From contig JAKVNR010000001.1 of NCBI GenBank assembly GCA_022483245.1, positions 930,001 through 994,000 on the forward strand: a stretch of 64,000 nt of DNA. The letters run 5' to 3'. Of the stretch, positions 15,624 to 25,147 are shown piece after piece (positions within the stretch are counted from its first letter, which is position 1; each line of letters begins with the position of its first letter). The position numbers were made by a program, and so were the translations under genes. Source of the stretch: Lactobacillus sp. (GTDB lineage Bacteria; Bacillota; Bacilli; Lactobacillales; Lactobacillaceae). The notes below the pieces were generated by a model, which was not told the origin of the DNA, ran no database searches, and saw nothing but the letters and a program-made list of their open reading frames with translations.

Positions 15624-17237
15624 ATGAAAACTAGTAAATTATTATTAACCGGCGCGGCTCTTTGCTTAACAACGATTAGCCTCACAGCCTGCGGCCAAAA
15701 GCAAAACAGTCAGCAACAAGTCTTAAATTGGATGACGACGGCCGAAGTACCAACGATGGATAATTCCAAGTCCTACGACAGCGTTTCGAATACACAATTG
15801 TCTAATGTCGATGAAGGTTTATATCGGTCAGGCAAAGATGCCAAAATCGAACCCGCTTTAGCTAAAAGTGTCAAAACTTATAATAATCAAACCAAATGGG
15901 TCTTTACCCTGCGGAAAGCAAAATGGTCTAATGGTGATCCAGTGACAGCCCAAGACTTTGTCTATGCATGGCGCAGAACTATTAATCCTAAGACAGCTGC
16001 ACAAAATGCCTACTTATACGAAGGCATGATCAAAAACGCGAGCGCGATTGCAGATAAGAAAAAGCCAGTTTCAGCTTTAGGCATCAAGGCCTTAAGCAAA
16101 TACAAATTAGAAGTTGACCTGGAAACCCATACGCCGTACTTCAAACAATTATTAACTGAGCCGCTTTTCTTCCCGCAAAACAAAAAAGTAGTGGAAAAAT
16201 ATGGTTCTAAATACGGAACTGCTTCGAAATACACAGTTTACAACGGCCCTTATGTACAAAAGGGTTGGAGTCCAGCCACTTTGAACTGGAAGTTAGTTAA
16301 AAATAAGCAATACTGGGACAAAGACAAAGTCAAATTGCAGCAAATCAACTTTAGCGTGCAAAAGACCCCTTCAACCAGCTACAACCTCTACCGGCAAGGC
16401 AAGCTTGATACAACTTACTTAGACATGTCACAAACCAAGCAGTTGAAAGGTAATTCTGATTACATCCTCAGACCAGCTGCTATGACTGAATACATTGAAT
16501 TCAACCAGCAGGACAACACGGCTCTGAAAAATGAAAATGTCAGAAAAGCCATTGCTTTAGCAATTAATAGAAAAGCCCTTTGCCAAACTTTAGGTGGCGC
16601 CAATAAGCCAGCCAACACTTTAACTGCTACTAATGTTGTTAAAACCGGCGGCAAGGACTACACCAGCTTGATTTCTAAACAAGCTAAGCAAATGTCGACT
16701 TTAAACAAGAAAAAGGCGCAAGCTTACTTGGATAAAGGCCTAAAAGAACTCGGCAAGAAACATTTAACCTTCACGATTCTGTTTGATGATAATGATTCTG
16801 CTAAACGGGTCACTGAAACTTTGCAAAGCCAACTTGAAACCAACTTAAAAGGATTAAAGATTAATGTCCAAAACGTCCCATACAAGACGAGATTAAATCG
16901 GGCCATTAACCAGCAATTCCAAATTGTGGTTACTTCCTGGTCAACTGACTTTGCTGACCCAATTTCATTCTTGCAACTGGTTCAATCAAAGAATGACAAC
17001 AACGATGGTAAATACAGCAATTCCACTTTCGACTCACTGCTTCAGCAAGCTAGCCAAACCACTAACGATACTGCACGGATGAAGCTGCTCGCTAAGGCCG
17101 AAGATACGGTACTTAATACTGCTGGAATTACTACTTTGTACTACCCATCCCAAGCTTGGCTAATGAAGTCAAAAGTTAAGGGCTTAATTTACAGTGCGAC
17201 TGGCGGCTACAACTTTAAACAGGTCTACATCAAATAA
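15624..17237 (+). CDS. Peptide ABC transporter substrate-binding lipoprotein (OppA family)
   Basis: 537-aa extracellular solute-binding protein, family 5. A lipoprotein signal has lipobox LTAC with Cys at residue 23. The mature domain has the typical WxxxAEVPTMDNSKSYD start, the LYEGMIKNA and VYAWRRTINP segments, and a C-terminal peptide-pocket region. It follows the attenuator-like leader and precedes an M20 amidohydrolase by 11 bp, so imported peptides or acylated amino acids may be hydrolysed by its partner. No permease or ATPase genes are adjacent, so it must use an Opp system encoded elsewhere. The ATG at 15624 follows GGAGGAA. Confidence 0.9.
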   Translation: MKTSKLLLTGAALCLTTISLTACGQKQNSQQQVLNWMTTAEVPTMDNSKSYDSVSNTQLSNVDEGLYRSGKDAKIEPALAKSVKTYNNQTKWVFTLRKAKWSNGDPVTAQDFVYAWRRTINPKTAAQNAYLYEGMIKNASAIADKKKPVSALGIKALSKYKLEVDLETHTPYFKQLLTEPLFFPQNKKVVEKYGSKYGTASKYTVYNGPYVQKGWSPATLNWKLVKNKQYWDKDKVKLQQINFSVQKTPSTSYNLYRQGKLDTTYLDMSQTKQLKGNSDYILRPAAMTEYIEFNQQDNTALKNENVRKAIALAINRKALCQTLGGANKPANTLTATNVVKTGGKDYTSLISKQAKQMSTLNKKKAQAYLDKGLKELGKKHLTFTILFDDNDSAKRVTETLQSQLETNLKGLKINVQNVPYKTRLNRAINQQFQIVVTSWSTDFADPISFLQLVQSKNDNNDGKYSNSTFDSLLQQASQTTNDTARMKLLAKAEDTVLNTAGITTLYYPSQAWLMKSKVKGLIYSATGGYNFKQVYIK

Positions 17238-17248
17238 AGGAGTTAACA

Positions 17249-18445
17249 ATGGAACAAGCATTAAAAGATCAACTTTACCAACTGATTGATGACAAAACTG
17301 ACGAGCTGATTGCTATTAGACGTTACCTGCATCAGCATCCTGAACCATCTTTTGAAGAAAAAGAAACTGCAAAGTACATTGCTAACTTCTATGCTGGTCA
17401 TGATATGAAAGTCGATCTGCAGACTAATATTGGCGGTACTTACGGTTTAACGGCCACGATCGATTCAGGTAAACCGGGTAAAACTATCGCCTTGCGGGCA
17501 GATTTTGATGCCCTGCCAGTTAAAGAAGAAACCGGCTTGCCATTTGCGGCAACTAATGGGGCCATGCATGCTTGCGGACATGATGGTCATACTGCTTACA
17601 TGTTGGTTTTAGCCGAATGTCTTTACCAGTTAAAAGACCAGTGGGCTGGCAAAATCAAAATCATCCACCAACCGGCCGAAGAAAAAGCCCCGGGTGGTGC
17701 CTTGCCAATGATGAAAGCTGGTATTTTACACGGGGTTGATTGTGTGGTTGGCGCACATGGTGCTTCCGATTTACCAGTCGGCGATATTCTCCTAGTGCCT
17801 GGTGCAAGTTCTGCTGGTTCCTCTGATTTTGATATTTACATTACTGGCGTAAGCGGCCATGGTTCAGCTCCGCAAAATGCCAATGATGCAACTGTTGCAG
17901 CTTCCTACTTGGTCGCAATGGCGCAGACAATCATCGCCCGCCGGCTCAACCCATTTGATATGGCAACTTTAACGATTGGTCAGTTTGAGGGCGGCCATGC
18001 TCACAACGTCATCGCGGGTCAAGTTCACCTGGGCGGTGATGTCCGGTTTATGAAAAACGAAATCAATGACACAGTGCTGAGCTGGCTGAAAAAACTTTGC
18101 CAAGGTGTCGAAATGATTTTCGGCGTCAAGGTCGAACTAAAATTCAACACTGGCACGCTGGTCGTTGATAACGACCCTAAACTAACTAATGAGGTGCTGC
18201 ATACTATGACCCATAGTCAATTGCCAGGGATAGGACATATCGATACTACTACTGTTGGGGCCGGAGCTGAAGATTTCTCATTCTTCTCAGAAGAAGTGCC
18301 AACAGTTTACTGGCACTATGGCCAAAAGCCAGCAGATGGGATTAGTTACCCACACCACAGCTCAAAATTTTTGTTAAACGAAGATGCATTGCCGTTTGCT
18401 GCTAAAACAATGGGTGCTATCGTTTTAGATTTATTAGCTCAATAA
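17249..18445 (+). CDS. M20 family amidohydrolase/aminoacylase
   Basis: 398-aa M20D metallo-amidohydrolase (N-acyl amino acid or peptide amidohydrolase group). Metal-site segments visible: ALRADFDALP, the MHACGHDGHTA zinc motif, and HQPAEEKAPGG; a dimerisation domain lies about residues 190-300, and PHHSSKF provides the C-terminal ligand region. It is cotranscribed with oppA (SD AAAGGAG). Substrate is not determined by sequence; hydrolysis of an imported N-acylated compound is a reasonable inference from the pairing. Transcription ends at the hairpin shared with the truncated GT gene. Confidence 0.88.
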   Translation: MEQALKDQLYQLIDDKTDELIAIRRYLHQHPEPSFEEKETAKYIANFYAGHDMKVDLQTNIGGTYGLTATIDSGKPGKTIALRADFDALPVKEETGLPFAATNGAMHACGHDGHTAYMLVLAECLYQLKDQWAGKIKIIHQPAEEKAPGGALPMMKAGILHGVDCVVGAHGASDLPVGDILLVPGASSAGSSDFDIYITGVSGHGSAPQNANDATVAASYLVAMAQTIIARRLNPFDMATLTIGQFEGGHAHNVIAGQVHLGGDVRFMKNEINDTVLSWLKKLCQGVEMIFGVKVELKFNTGTLVVDNDPKLTNEVLHTMTHSQLPGIGHIDTTTVGAGAEDFSFFSEEVPTVYWHYGQKPADGISYPHHSSKFLLNEDALPFAAKTMGAIVLDLLAQ

Positions 18446-18457
18446 TTATTTCCTCGC

Positions 18458-18509
18458 AACAAAAAACTGCCTGTCGAAAATCGACAGACAGTTTTTTTAA
18501 TGGTTAAAA
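18458..18509. repeat. 52-bp direct repeat, left copy, containing a terminator
   Basis: Matches 23905-23956 at 51 of 52 positions. It contains a hairpin (CTGTCGA / TCGACAG) with A's and T's outside, which can terminate both the amidohydrolase gene and the minus-strand GT gene. The last codons of the GT frame lie in the repeat. The two copies bracket the accessory Sec island. Confidence 0.9.
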
Positions 18510-19612
18510 GTATTATGCTTTATAATTTCCCGGATCTTTGATGCCATTCCACTTACATCATCGTCGTCAAAGATAGTATAATCCTGATAATTATTATCGC
18601 CATCAGAGACATAATTAAACGTCAAAATTGGAGTATGGTGTGCTTTAATACGGTCTACAATTTCCGTTTCTTTTGGTCCAAAGTTTATGTCCAAGTAAAC
18701 ATCAGCTTCATCAATAAAGCGCTGAATATTAGCCTCAATAACATTAGTATAAAGTTTAAAATTAGGATATTTTACTAATTCTGTCAAAATGAAAGCAGTA
18801 TCAGTATATAATGCGACATTGAAACAAACGTCAGGCAGCTTTTGAATCAATTCTTCTAAATGTTTAATTTCAGCACGTTGAGTGAAAATAAATACTTGCC
18901 CAGAAAAATGTTGTGAGCCTATCTTAGTATCGTCAAACTCCGTATACTTTTGTACAATTTTAGATAGCTCTAAATTTCGGTAGAACCACCATTTTTCTCG
19001 CATTCTACCTATAGATTGAAAATTAAACGGCTTATCGACCGTGACATAGTGAATGATTTTAGGTTCCTTAACTGAATTTAATTTATGCATCAATTTGGGC
19101 AATTCATTCCAAAAGGCAACTGCATCAAAACCAATTGAATAGTTATATTCGTCGGGTAATTTACCTATTTTACCTTTAAAGTAATCATTGACAACAGTTT
19201 GATCACCATTAGGCAAATTAGGATCTCGCCCTAAATTAATCAACTTCTCACTAATATTTGGAATTTTCTTTAGCTGCTTATTATTGATCACCATTACACC
19301 GTCATTCATATACTTTAAATTATCAGTTGAAGCATATTCATGAGCGGCCAAAATCAGGTTTCCATTAAAGGGTAAACGGAACAATTCATCAATAGGCTTA
19401 TCAACGACTATGTCACTGTCTAAATAAAGCACACGGTTCTCTGGAATCAATTTGGGAATTAAAAATCGGGCATAAGCCATATCATTAATATATTGGTGCG
19501 AACTGTGACTACCTTTCAATAATTCATGATCAAACTTAGCATCCAAAACGGAACTGTATAATTTTATGTGTAAGGATGAACAGTTCCTTAAACTAAATTC
19601 CAATTGGGTATA
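18497..19612 (-). pseudogene. Glycosyltransferase (GT8-like), N-terminus removed by an IS
   Basis: About 370 codons of a sugar transferase related to those that decorate serine-rich repeat adhesins. The GT8 core has the metal/sugar motif LDSDIVVD, NGDQTVVND and IIHYVTVDKPF. A second C-terminal domain (about 150 residues) ends at the stop. The frame continues upstream without a proper start into the IS edge near 19613; the apparent TTG start at 19603 has no SD. Roughly 45-55 N-terminal residues, including the first beta strand of the nucleotide fold, are missing. It is the distal remnant of the accessory Sec locus. Confidence 0.85.
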
Positions 19613-20915
19613 AAAAAGGGACTCCCTTTCCGTATAATTGATTTGAATACTATCAATACGAAAGGGAATCCCCTATGACTGATTTTAACAAAGAATGCCT
19701 CAATGCGCTATTGAACAAAGAGAAATTCGATGAATTCATGCGTACTCAGCTTGAAGAAGGACTCGATCAACTCCTAGAAAGCGAATTGACTGCCTTTCTT
19801 GGTTATGATCCCTATGCTCGAGAGGGTTGGAACTCTGGAAACTCTAGAAACGGTAGCTATTTTAGACAAGTTAAAACTCAATTCGGACCGATCAGAGTTC
19901 AAGTTCCTCGGGACAGAAAAGGTGAGTTTCACCAACATACTCTCCCAGCATACGGCCAACACACTGATACGCTAGAAGCAACCGTGATTCAGCTCTATTA
20001 GCATGGCGTAACGACCCGGGAGATCTCTGATTTGATTGAGAAAATGTATGGCAGCTATTACTCAGCTGGCACTGTCTCCAACATCTCTAAGCAGGTTGCC
20101 AGCCAGGTCGAAAGATATCACCAACGTCAGCTGAGCGACAAGTTCTTCTGCGTGTATCTCGACGCCACTTACATTCCTCTACGTAGAGATACGTACCAGC
20201 GTGAGGCAGTCTATGTGGCTGTTGGGATTAAGCCTAATGGCCATAAGGAGATCATTGATTATCGTATTGCCCCGGTGGAGAATATCTAAATTTGGGGTGA
20301 AATGATTTCCAACTTCAAGGAACGCGGCCTTGAGCAGGTTGAGCTATTCCTATCAGATGGGTTTGTAGGCATTAAAGACATGCTAAAGCAGTATTACCCA
20401 AAATCTAAATTCCAACGTTGCCTAGTTCATGTCATGCGAAATATCAAGGGAAAAGTCCGTGTAAGCGATCATAAAGAGGCTCTGGACGACTTCAAGCAAG
20501 TTCATAAGCAATCCTAGCTTAAAAGAGGCAGAAACGGTTCTCCACGCTTTCTATGACAAATACGACTCAAAATACTCAAGCATGATCAAGAATCTGCAGA
20601 AGATTGAGGAAGACCTGCTGGTCTTTTACCAGTACCCTAAGCAGATTCGGCCCTCGATCTACTCAACGAACATGATCGAGTCGATAAACAACATGATCAA
20701 ACGCAAGACAAAGCCAAAGTCAGAATTTCCAACTGAAGAGTCCCTAGACAACTTCTTAGGTGTACAGGCTATCGGCTACAACGACCGGAATGCCAATCGG
20801 ACTCATAAAGGCTTTGGTCAGGTGACAGACACGTTGGAATCATACTTCGATTAAAACATAATTAAAGAATCAACCTATCGGAAAGATTTATTTACACAAA
20901 AGAATTGACAGTGTC
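19613..20915 (+). mobile_element. Degenerate IS256-family insertion sequence
   Basis: The element carries one transposase gene, now broken. The right end reads, on the minus strand, GACACTGTCAATTC, typical of IS256-family ends. The left edge does not show the matching outer repeat; only an inner CTTTCCG...TTGATTTG segment (from about 19626) resembles the right end (CTTTCCGATAGGTTGATT). No target duplication joins the flanks. The left end is probably lost, consistent with a deletion beside the element. Boundaries are uncertain by about 10 bp. Confidence 0.8.
19675..20854 (+). pseudogene. IS256-family (mutator-type) transposase, broken
   Basis: The conceptual protein is about 390 aa. DDE residues are recognisable: D in CVYLDATYI, D in LFLSDGFVGIKDM, E in YSTNMIESINNMIKRK. 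Three lesions are present: an in-frame TAG at 19999-20001, TAA at 20287-20289, and a frameshift near 20505-20512 after which the frame resumes as SNPSLKEAETVLHAF. Codon use and GC content are higher than in the flanking island genes, so the IS came from another source. It cannot make an active enzyme. Confidence 0.92.
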
Positions 20916-21115
20916 GGGAAAATGCCTCGCAACTTTTCCCATGACTTTCTGCTCAAATATATTGGACTAGTAATAATTAACAAGTGGTATCGTTCTTTTT
21001 TCTTATTATCAAAAAGTAACGAATGTGCAGGATCTTTAAAGCACCAAGTTATCTGATTAGGGATTGTGTATTTCTCTTGCCAATTAATTGTTCCTAATTG
21101 AAGCACTCTCATCAT
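20916..21115 (-). pseudogene. asp2: asp2 fragment (accessory Sec system protein Asp2), cut by the IS
   Basis: Only about 66 codons remain. They start MMRVLQLGTINW, like the N-terminus of Asp2 (xxLQIGxxxW), and run into the IS right end at about 20915. The start overlaps the asp1 stop (ATGATGA) and follows AAAGGAG. Asp2 is normally about 500 residues with an acetyltransferase-like hydrolase domain, which is entirely missing. Identification is by the short N-terminal match plus position after asp1. Confidence 0.8.
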
Positions 21116-22614
21116 CAAAGCTCCTTTGATAAAACTGATTCCCACTTCTTAAACAGATTATCTTCTGAATATTTGTTCAATAATTGCGCATTATAAACTA
21201 ACGATTCATTCCAATTTTGCAAATCATCTAAGTAAAATGTTAATCCCATCTCAAGTTCCTGGTAATTTTGACAAATAATGCCATTTTTATGATCATGCAA
21301 AGTAAAAGACTTAAAATTCTGTAATTGTGGTATACCCGTGCTAACAGCAGCTATCATCATAAAATCATCCTGAAGATTCCAATTAATTAAAACTCTAATT
21401 TTATCCAATGTTTTAGCTGCGTCATTAACACTTGAAAGTCGGTGAGAACTTATTAATAATTGAGGTCTTTTGTCAGATGATTTAAGTCCATCATTTTCAC
21501 CTATCATAGTTAGTTTTGCTTTTTCATCAAACAACTGAAATTCATTGCGCTTTTCTTCAGCAAACTGTTTAATTAGTTTATTAATTAAAGCGTTTTGATC
21601 ATTGGAATAAGTAAGAAAGCGCAAGCTTAACTCATCGGGTTTAGAGAGCAGCTTAGGATATAGGACATGTAACAAAGAAAGTAGTTCTTCAGCATTCATC
21701 CCTTCTGCAAAAACTCCAATTATCTGTCGTCTTAATCGCTGACTATGTCCGAATTTAAATTGAAATGGCAAAGAAGGTATTTCAATCAGATTTAAATTAG
21801 GGTATCCTTGTTCAATTTCATCCTTATGTGAAACAACAATCGATTCATTTCCGACATCTTGCAAACTTCTAGTATGGTTAACTTTTGGATTAAGCACATA
21901 AATCGGATGATGCACATTATAATCTGACATTGATAGAGGAGACTGATCATCAATAGTAACAATCAAATGATCTTTCTGAGTGACATGTGTCAGAATCTTT
22001 TCTGTCAAAATCTCTTGAATAAGATCACTTAAATGCTGATATTGAAGCTGATCACTAACTAAGAAATCAGGATTTAATTTAACGGCATCAGTTTGTTTAT
22101 CGTAAATAAAACGCCAATGTCCAACTGGATCAAAGTAAACAATCTCTTGTTCTGTTTCTTTTGATGATACGAAACCTCTACTATCAATGATTACCTTACT
22201 TGTTAATCTTTCAGCCTGATCAAAGTATTCAATCCAAAGTAGTTTGCCTGTAGTATCGACTACAATTTTGGCAAACAGCTTATCAGCTGACACAACCAAA
22301 ATATTAAAAGATGATATATCAAAAATAGCATCATCAGGCCAATTAAAATCTTGATAGTTCAATACTTGTTGATTATCGAAATTCAAACTACCCTGCAAAT
22401 AATCATAAACTGATAAAATTTTTTCAGGATAAAAATCAAGATCATTCAATTTGGTAGTTAACTGTGGTTGATAATCATCAACTATCAACCCTATTTGCTT
22501 TCCTCCATGATGAAGGATATTCATATTGATCGAGCCATCATAAAATTCAATGTTTGGAACAGAATAATTCCAGTCTTCCAATAGGTTATGCCAAGCAACA
22601 ATAAAATATTCCAT
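21115..22614 (-). CDS. asp1: Accessory Sec system protein Asp1
   Basis: 499-aa cytosolic protein with GT-B-like architecture but without clear glycosyltransferase catalytic residues, as known for Asp1. The start MEYFIVAWHN resembles the family N-terminus. The ATG at 22614 is favoured by a GAGG SD 6 nt upstream; ATG 22620 and GTG 22626 are alternatives. It follows secY2 with no gap. In streptococci Asp1-3 guide O-glycosylated serine-rich repeat adhesins to SecA2. With asp2 cut and secA2 absent here, the intact gene is probably without function. Confidence 0.88.
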   Translation of the reverse strand: MEYFIVAWHNLLEDWNYSVPNIEFYDGSINMNILHHGGKQIGLIVDDYQPQLTTKLNDLDFYPEKILSVYDYLQGSLNFDNQQVLNYQDFNWPDDAIFDISSFNILVVSADKLFAKIVVDTTGKLLWIEYFDQAERLTSKVIIDSRGFVSSKETEQEIVYFDPVGHWRFIYDKQTDAVKLNPDFLVSDQLQYQHLSDLIQEILTEKILTHVTQKDHLIVTIDDQSPLSMSDYNVHHPIYVLNPKVNHTRSLQDVGNESIVVSHKDEIEQGYPNLNLIEIPSLPFQFKFGHSQRLRRQIIGVFAEGMNAEELLSLLHVLYPKLLSKPDELSLRFLTYSNDQNALINKLIKQFAEEKRNEFQLFDEKAKLTMIGENDGLKSSDKRPQLLISSHRLSSVNDAAKTLDKIRVLINWNLQDDFMMIAAVSTGIPQLQNFKSFTLHDHKNGIICQNYQELEMGLTFYLDDLQNWNESLVYNAQLLNKYSEDNLFKKWESVLSKEL

Positions 22615-22626
22615 GTCCATCCTCAC

Positions 22627-23826
22627 CTAATTTAGTTTTTGATACCTAATAGGGAATAAATAAAGACTTACTTCGTCTTTGATACTCAAGAAAAAGATAG
22701 CTGTCATTGCAAAATTGGCTAAAAGCATTGCAAAATTGGCTTTTTCACCCCACATTTGAGGTCCCCATAAACTAATAGTAATGATTAGCGCATTTAAAAA
22801 TGCACCTGGAAGTAAAATTTTGATTAGTAAACCAGTCAAATACTTTTTAGTCGGTTTTCCGGGTCTAATATTCAACAAATAATTGTTGGTATCACGCAAA
22901 ATCTTTGCTTGGTCACCTGGATCATATTGAAAAAAGCTAAAAAAGTAAAACAGCAAAAAAGTGATGAAGAAAGTAATCAACGAATCAAAGTAAGGATTTC
23001 TAACCAATGACTTAGCAGCAAAATGGGTCGCTAACATGCTAGGTAACATTAAAATACTTAGCCCGATCATATATGTCATCATTGCCCCAATATTTAAATT
23101 GATTGGTACTAAAATCGGCTTCGACGAACTAGATAATGATGTATCTATTTGCTGAATAGGATAATAGGCTCTATTAAACCTAATCCATAAAAATACTAAA
23201 ATAACTGTACAAATAATCGCGACGGATAAATAAAGCTGCCAATTATTGATCTTCTGTAATTGCTTAAACCCAGATCCAAACGAGGAAATAGAAGAATTAA
23301 TGATATTGACCAGCATAATTGGCGCTATTTTACCAATTCCGTACCGCATGTTCATCAGACAAAGCCAATAAACCAGTAAACTCCCGGCAGTTAAAATCAA
23401 AGCAACCGTGCTATTTTTCGCAAGATTTTTGGTTGATATCATACTCCAAGTAAATGCAATTGACTGCATAATTGAAAGACTTAGCAATAAGACTTGTTGG
23501 ACAATCTCAGCTTGTGACTGAGAAAGGGCATCAAAGCCAAACATCTTCGTTATCATTAAAATCTGCACGATTAGCATGGCAATCATAAATGGATTCAATC
23601 CAACCGAAAATAAAGACAAATTCGTCAGATTTGCACCACTAATTACCCCAATCATTGATAAAGAAGAGTGCGCAATTAATTGGCGATAGCGATTAGTTAT
23701 TTCTACAAATGGTAACGGAAGATGCGATCCTAAAGAGTAAATTACTATGATTAAGATAGTTATTAAACAGCGTTTAAGCAAAGGTTTGAGGTATTTATTT
23801 TTAATCAATATTCCATTTCCAATCAT
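22627..23826 (-). CDS. secY2: Accessory Sec translocase channel SecY2
   Basis: 399-aa polytopic protein with about ten membrane helices and the SecY landmarks NPFMIAMLIVQ (TM2 region) and NIRPGKPTKKYL. It is shorter and more divergent than the housekeeping SecY at 60-61.3 kb. It forms the membrane pore of the accessory Sec pathway. It is first in the minus-strand remnant secY2-asp1-asp2', with only a weak SD. AT-rich composition sets it apart from the ribosomal neighbours. Confidence 0.92.
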   Translation of the reverse strand: MIGNGILIKNKYLKPLLKRCLITILIIVIYSLGSHLPLPFVEITNRYRQLIAHSSLSMIGVISGANLTNLSLFSVGLNPFMIAMLIVQILMITKMFGFDALSQSQAEIVQQVLLLSLSIMQSIAFTWSMISTKNLAKNSTVALILTAGSLLVYWLCLMNMRYGIGKIAPIMLVNIINSSISSFGSGFKQLQKINNWQLYLSVAIICTVILVFLWIRFNRAYYPIQQIDTSLSSSSKPILVPINLNIGAMMTYMIGLSILMLPSMLATHFAAKSLVRNPYFDSLITFFITFLLFYFFSFFQYDPGDQAKILRDTNNYLLNIRPGKPTKKYLTGLLIKILLPGAFLNALIITISLWGPQMWGEKANFAMLLANFAMTAIFFLSIKDEVSLYLFPIRYQKLN

Positions 23827-23904
23827 TAAGTATATAGTTTCATGATAGCACTACACACAAACTACTCAGCCAATTTAACTAAATCTCTTCAAGATAAAAT
23901 GACA

Positions 23905-23956
23905 AACAAAAAACTGCCTGTCGAAAATCGACAGACAGTTTTTTTAGTGGTTAAAA
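23905..23956. repeat. 52-bp direct repeat, right copy, containing the rplA terminator
   Basis: Matches 18458-18509 at 51 of 52 positions, same orientation. The hairpin (about 23913-23939) with T-run on the minus strand is the terminator of rplK-rplA. It is probably the ancestral copy, since it lies just past the rplA stop. Confidence 0.9.
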
Positions 23957-23964
23957 TTAATTAA

Positions 23965-24657
23965 CTAGTTTAAGTTTAATGGATCCAAGTGGATGCCAGG
24001 GCCAAAGGTTGCACTAACTGCACAACTCTTAACAAATTGACCCTTAGCAGCTGCTGGACGAGCACGCAAGATAGCGTCACGCAAAGCTTCAAAGTTTTGA
24101 ACCAGTTTGTCAGTGTCAAATGAAACCTTGCCAATTGGGGCGTGGATTAAACCTTGACGGTCAACCCGGTATTCAACTTGACCAGCCTTAACGTTCTTAA
24201 CAGCCTTGGCAATGTCCATTGTAACAGTACCAGTCTTAGGGTTAGGCATTAAACCTTTAGGCCCTAAAATCCGGCCCAAACGACCAACCTTAGCCATCAT
24301 CATTGGAGTAGCAATGACAACGTCAAAGTCTAAGTAGCCGCCTTGGATCTTTTCTACCAAGTCGTCAGAACCAACTTCATCAGCGCCAGCTGCTTTAGCT
24401 TCATCAGCTTGTGCACCTTCAGCAAAAACCAAAACCTTTTGGGTCTTACCAGTACCGTTTGGCAATACTAAAGCGCCACGGATTTGTTGGTCAGCTTGCT
24501 TTGGGTCAACTGATAAGTTGTAAGCAACTTCAACAGTAGCGTCAAACTTAGCGTATGAAGTTTCCTTAACTAATTCCATTGCGTCTGCAATTGAGTAGAA
24601 CTTCTTTGGATCTACCTTCTTAGCAGCGTCTTGATATTTCTTACCATGCTTTGGCAT
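23965..24657 (-). CDS. rplA: 50S ribosomal protein L1
   Basis: 230-aa L1 stalk protein. It has [12 protein letters not shown] and [20 protein letters not shown], and the N-terminal MPKHGKKY. It is cotranscribed with rplK, 64 bp upstream, where a possible L1 operator lies. It ends at the terminator in the right direct repeat. Confidence 0.98.
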   Translation of the reverse strand: MPKHGKKYQDAAKKVDPKKFYSIADAMELVKETSYAKFDATVEVAYNLSVDPKQADQQIRGALVLPNGTGKTQKVLVFAEGAQADEAKAAGADEVGSDDLVEKIQGGYLDFDVVIATPMMMAKVGRLGRILGPKGLMPNPKTGTVTMDIAKAVKNVKAGQVEYRVDRQGLIHAPIGKVSFDTDKLVQNFEALRDAILRARPAAAKGQFVKSCAVSATFGPGIHLDPLNLN

Positions 24658-24675
24658 GTGATTTCCTCCTTAATT

Positions 24676-24705
24676 GTGGTCAAACAAGTCTTACGACTCT
24701 CCCAC
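24676..24705 (-). promoter_or_regulatory. Possible L1 autoregulatory hairpin
   Basis: On the minus strand GTGGGAG, AGTC, a 4-nt loop, GACT, TGTTTGA and CCAC form an interrupted stem with an asymmetric internal loop. This resembles the L1-binding site in 23S rRNA and known L1 operators. It lies directly before the rplA SD, so it could repress rplA translation. The assignment is by shape only. Confidence 0.5.
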
Positions 24706-24721
24706 TTGCAACTCAGATTGA

Positions 24722-25147
24722 TTAATCGGTAACCTCAAAGCCCATTGAACGAGCAGTGCCTTCGATCATCCGCATAGCAGATTCAACGTCACTAGCGTTC
24801 AAGTCCTTCATCTTGGTTTCAGCGATTTCCTTAACTTGGGCCTTGGTAACCTTTGCAACCTTCTTGGTGTTTGGTTCGCCTGAACCCTTGTCAACCTTAG
24901 CTGCCTTCTTCAGGAGCACAGCTGCTGGTGGAGTCTTAGTTACGAATTCGAATGAACGATCTTCGTAAACAGTAATGACTACAGGGATAATCATACCCTT
25001 TTGGTCAGCAGTACGAGCATTGAATTCTTTAGTAAAACCAACAATGTTAATGCCGGCTTGACCCAATGCAGGACCAACTGGAGGTGCAGGGGTTGCAGCA
25101 CCAGCTGGGATTTGCAGTTTAACAACGTTTGCTACTTTTTTTGCCAC
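24722..25147 (-). CDS. rplK: 50S ribosomal protein L11
   Basis: 141-aa protein of the GTPase-associated centre. The N-terminal proline-rich [16 protein letters not shown] and C-terminal rRNA-binding domain are clear. The start is GTG at 25147 (MAKKVANVV), 8 nt behind GGAGG; the TTG at 25153 is too close to the SD. Upstream (about 25190-25215, minus strand) a GGCAGGC/GCCTGCC hairpin lies between nusG and rplK. Confidence 0.97.
   Translation of the reverse strand: MAKKVANVVKLQIPAGAATPAPPVGPALGQAGINIVGFTKEFNARTADQKGMIIPVVITVYEDRSFEFVTKTPPAAVLLKKAAKVDKGSGEPNTKKVAKVTKAQVKEIAETKMKDLNASDVESAMRMIEGTARSMGFEVTD

Noticed and set aside
18497..19603. Complete glycosyltransferase starting at 19603
   Set aside because: That start is TTG without an SD, and the frame runs on into the IS edge; the GT8 N-terminal strand is missing.
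20888..21145. Intact 85-aa gene after asp1
   Set aside because: The last residues are encoded by the IS right end and the first 10 lie in asp1; it is the remnant N-terminus of asp2.
22627..23826. Second housekeeping SecY
   Set aside because: It is shorter and divergent, and is followed by asp1; the spc-operon SecY at 59981-61300 is the housekeeping copy.
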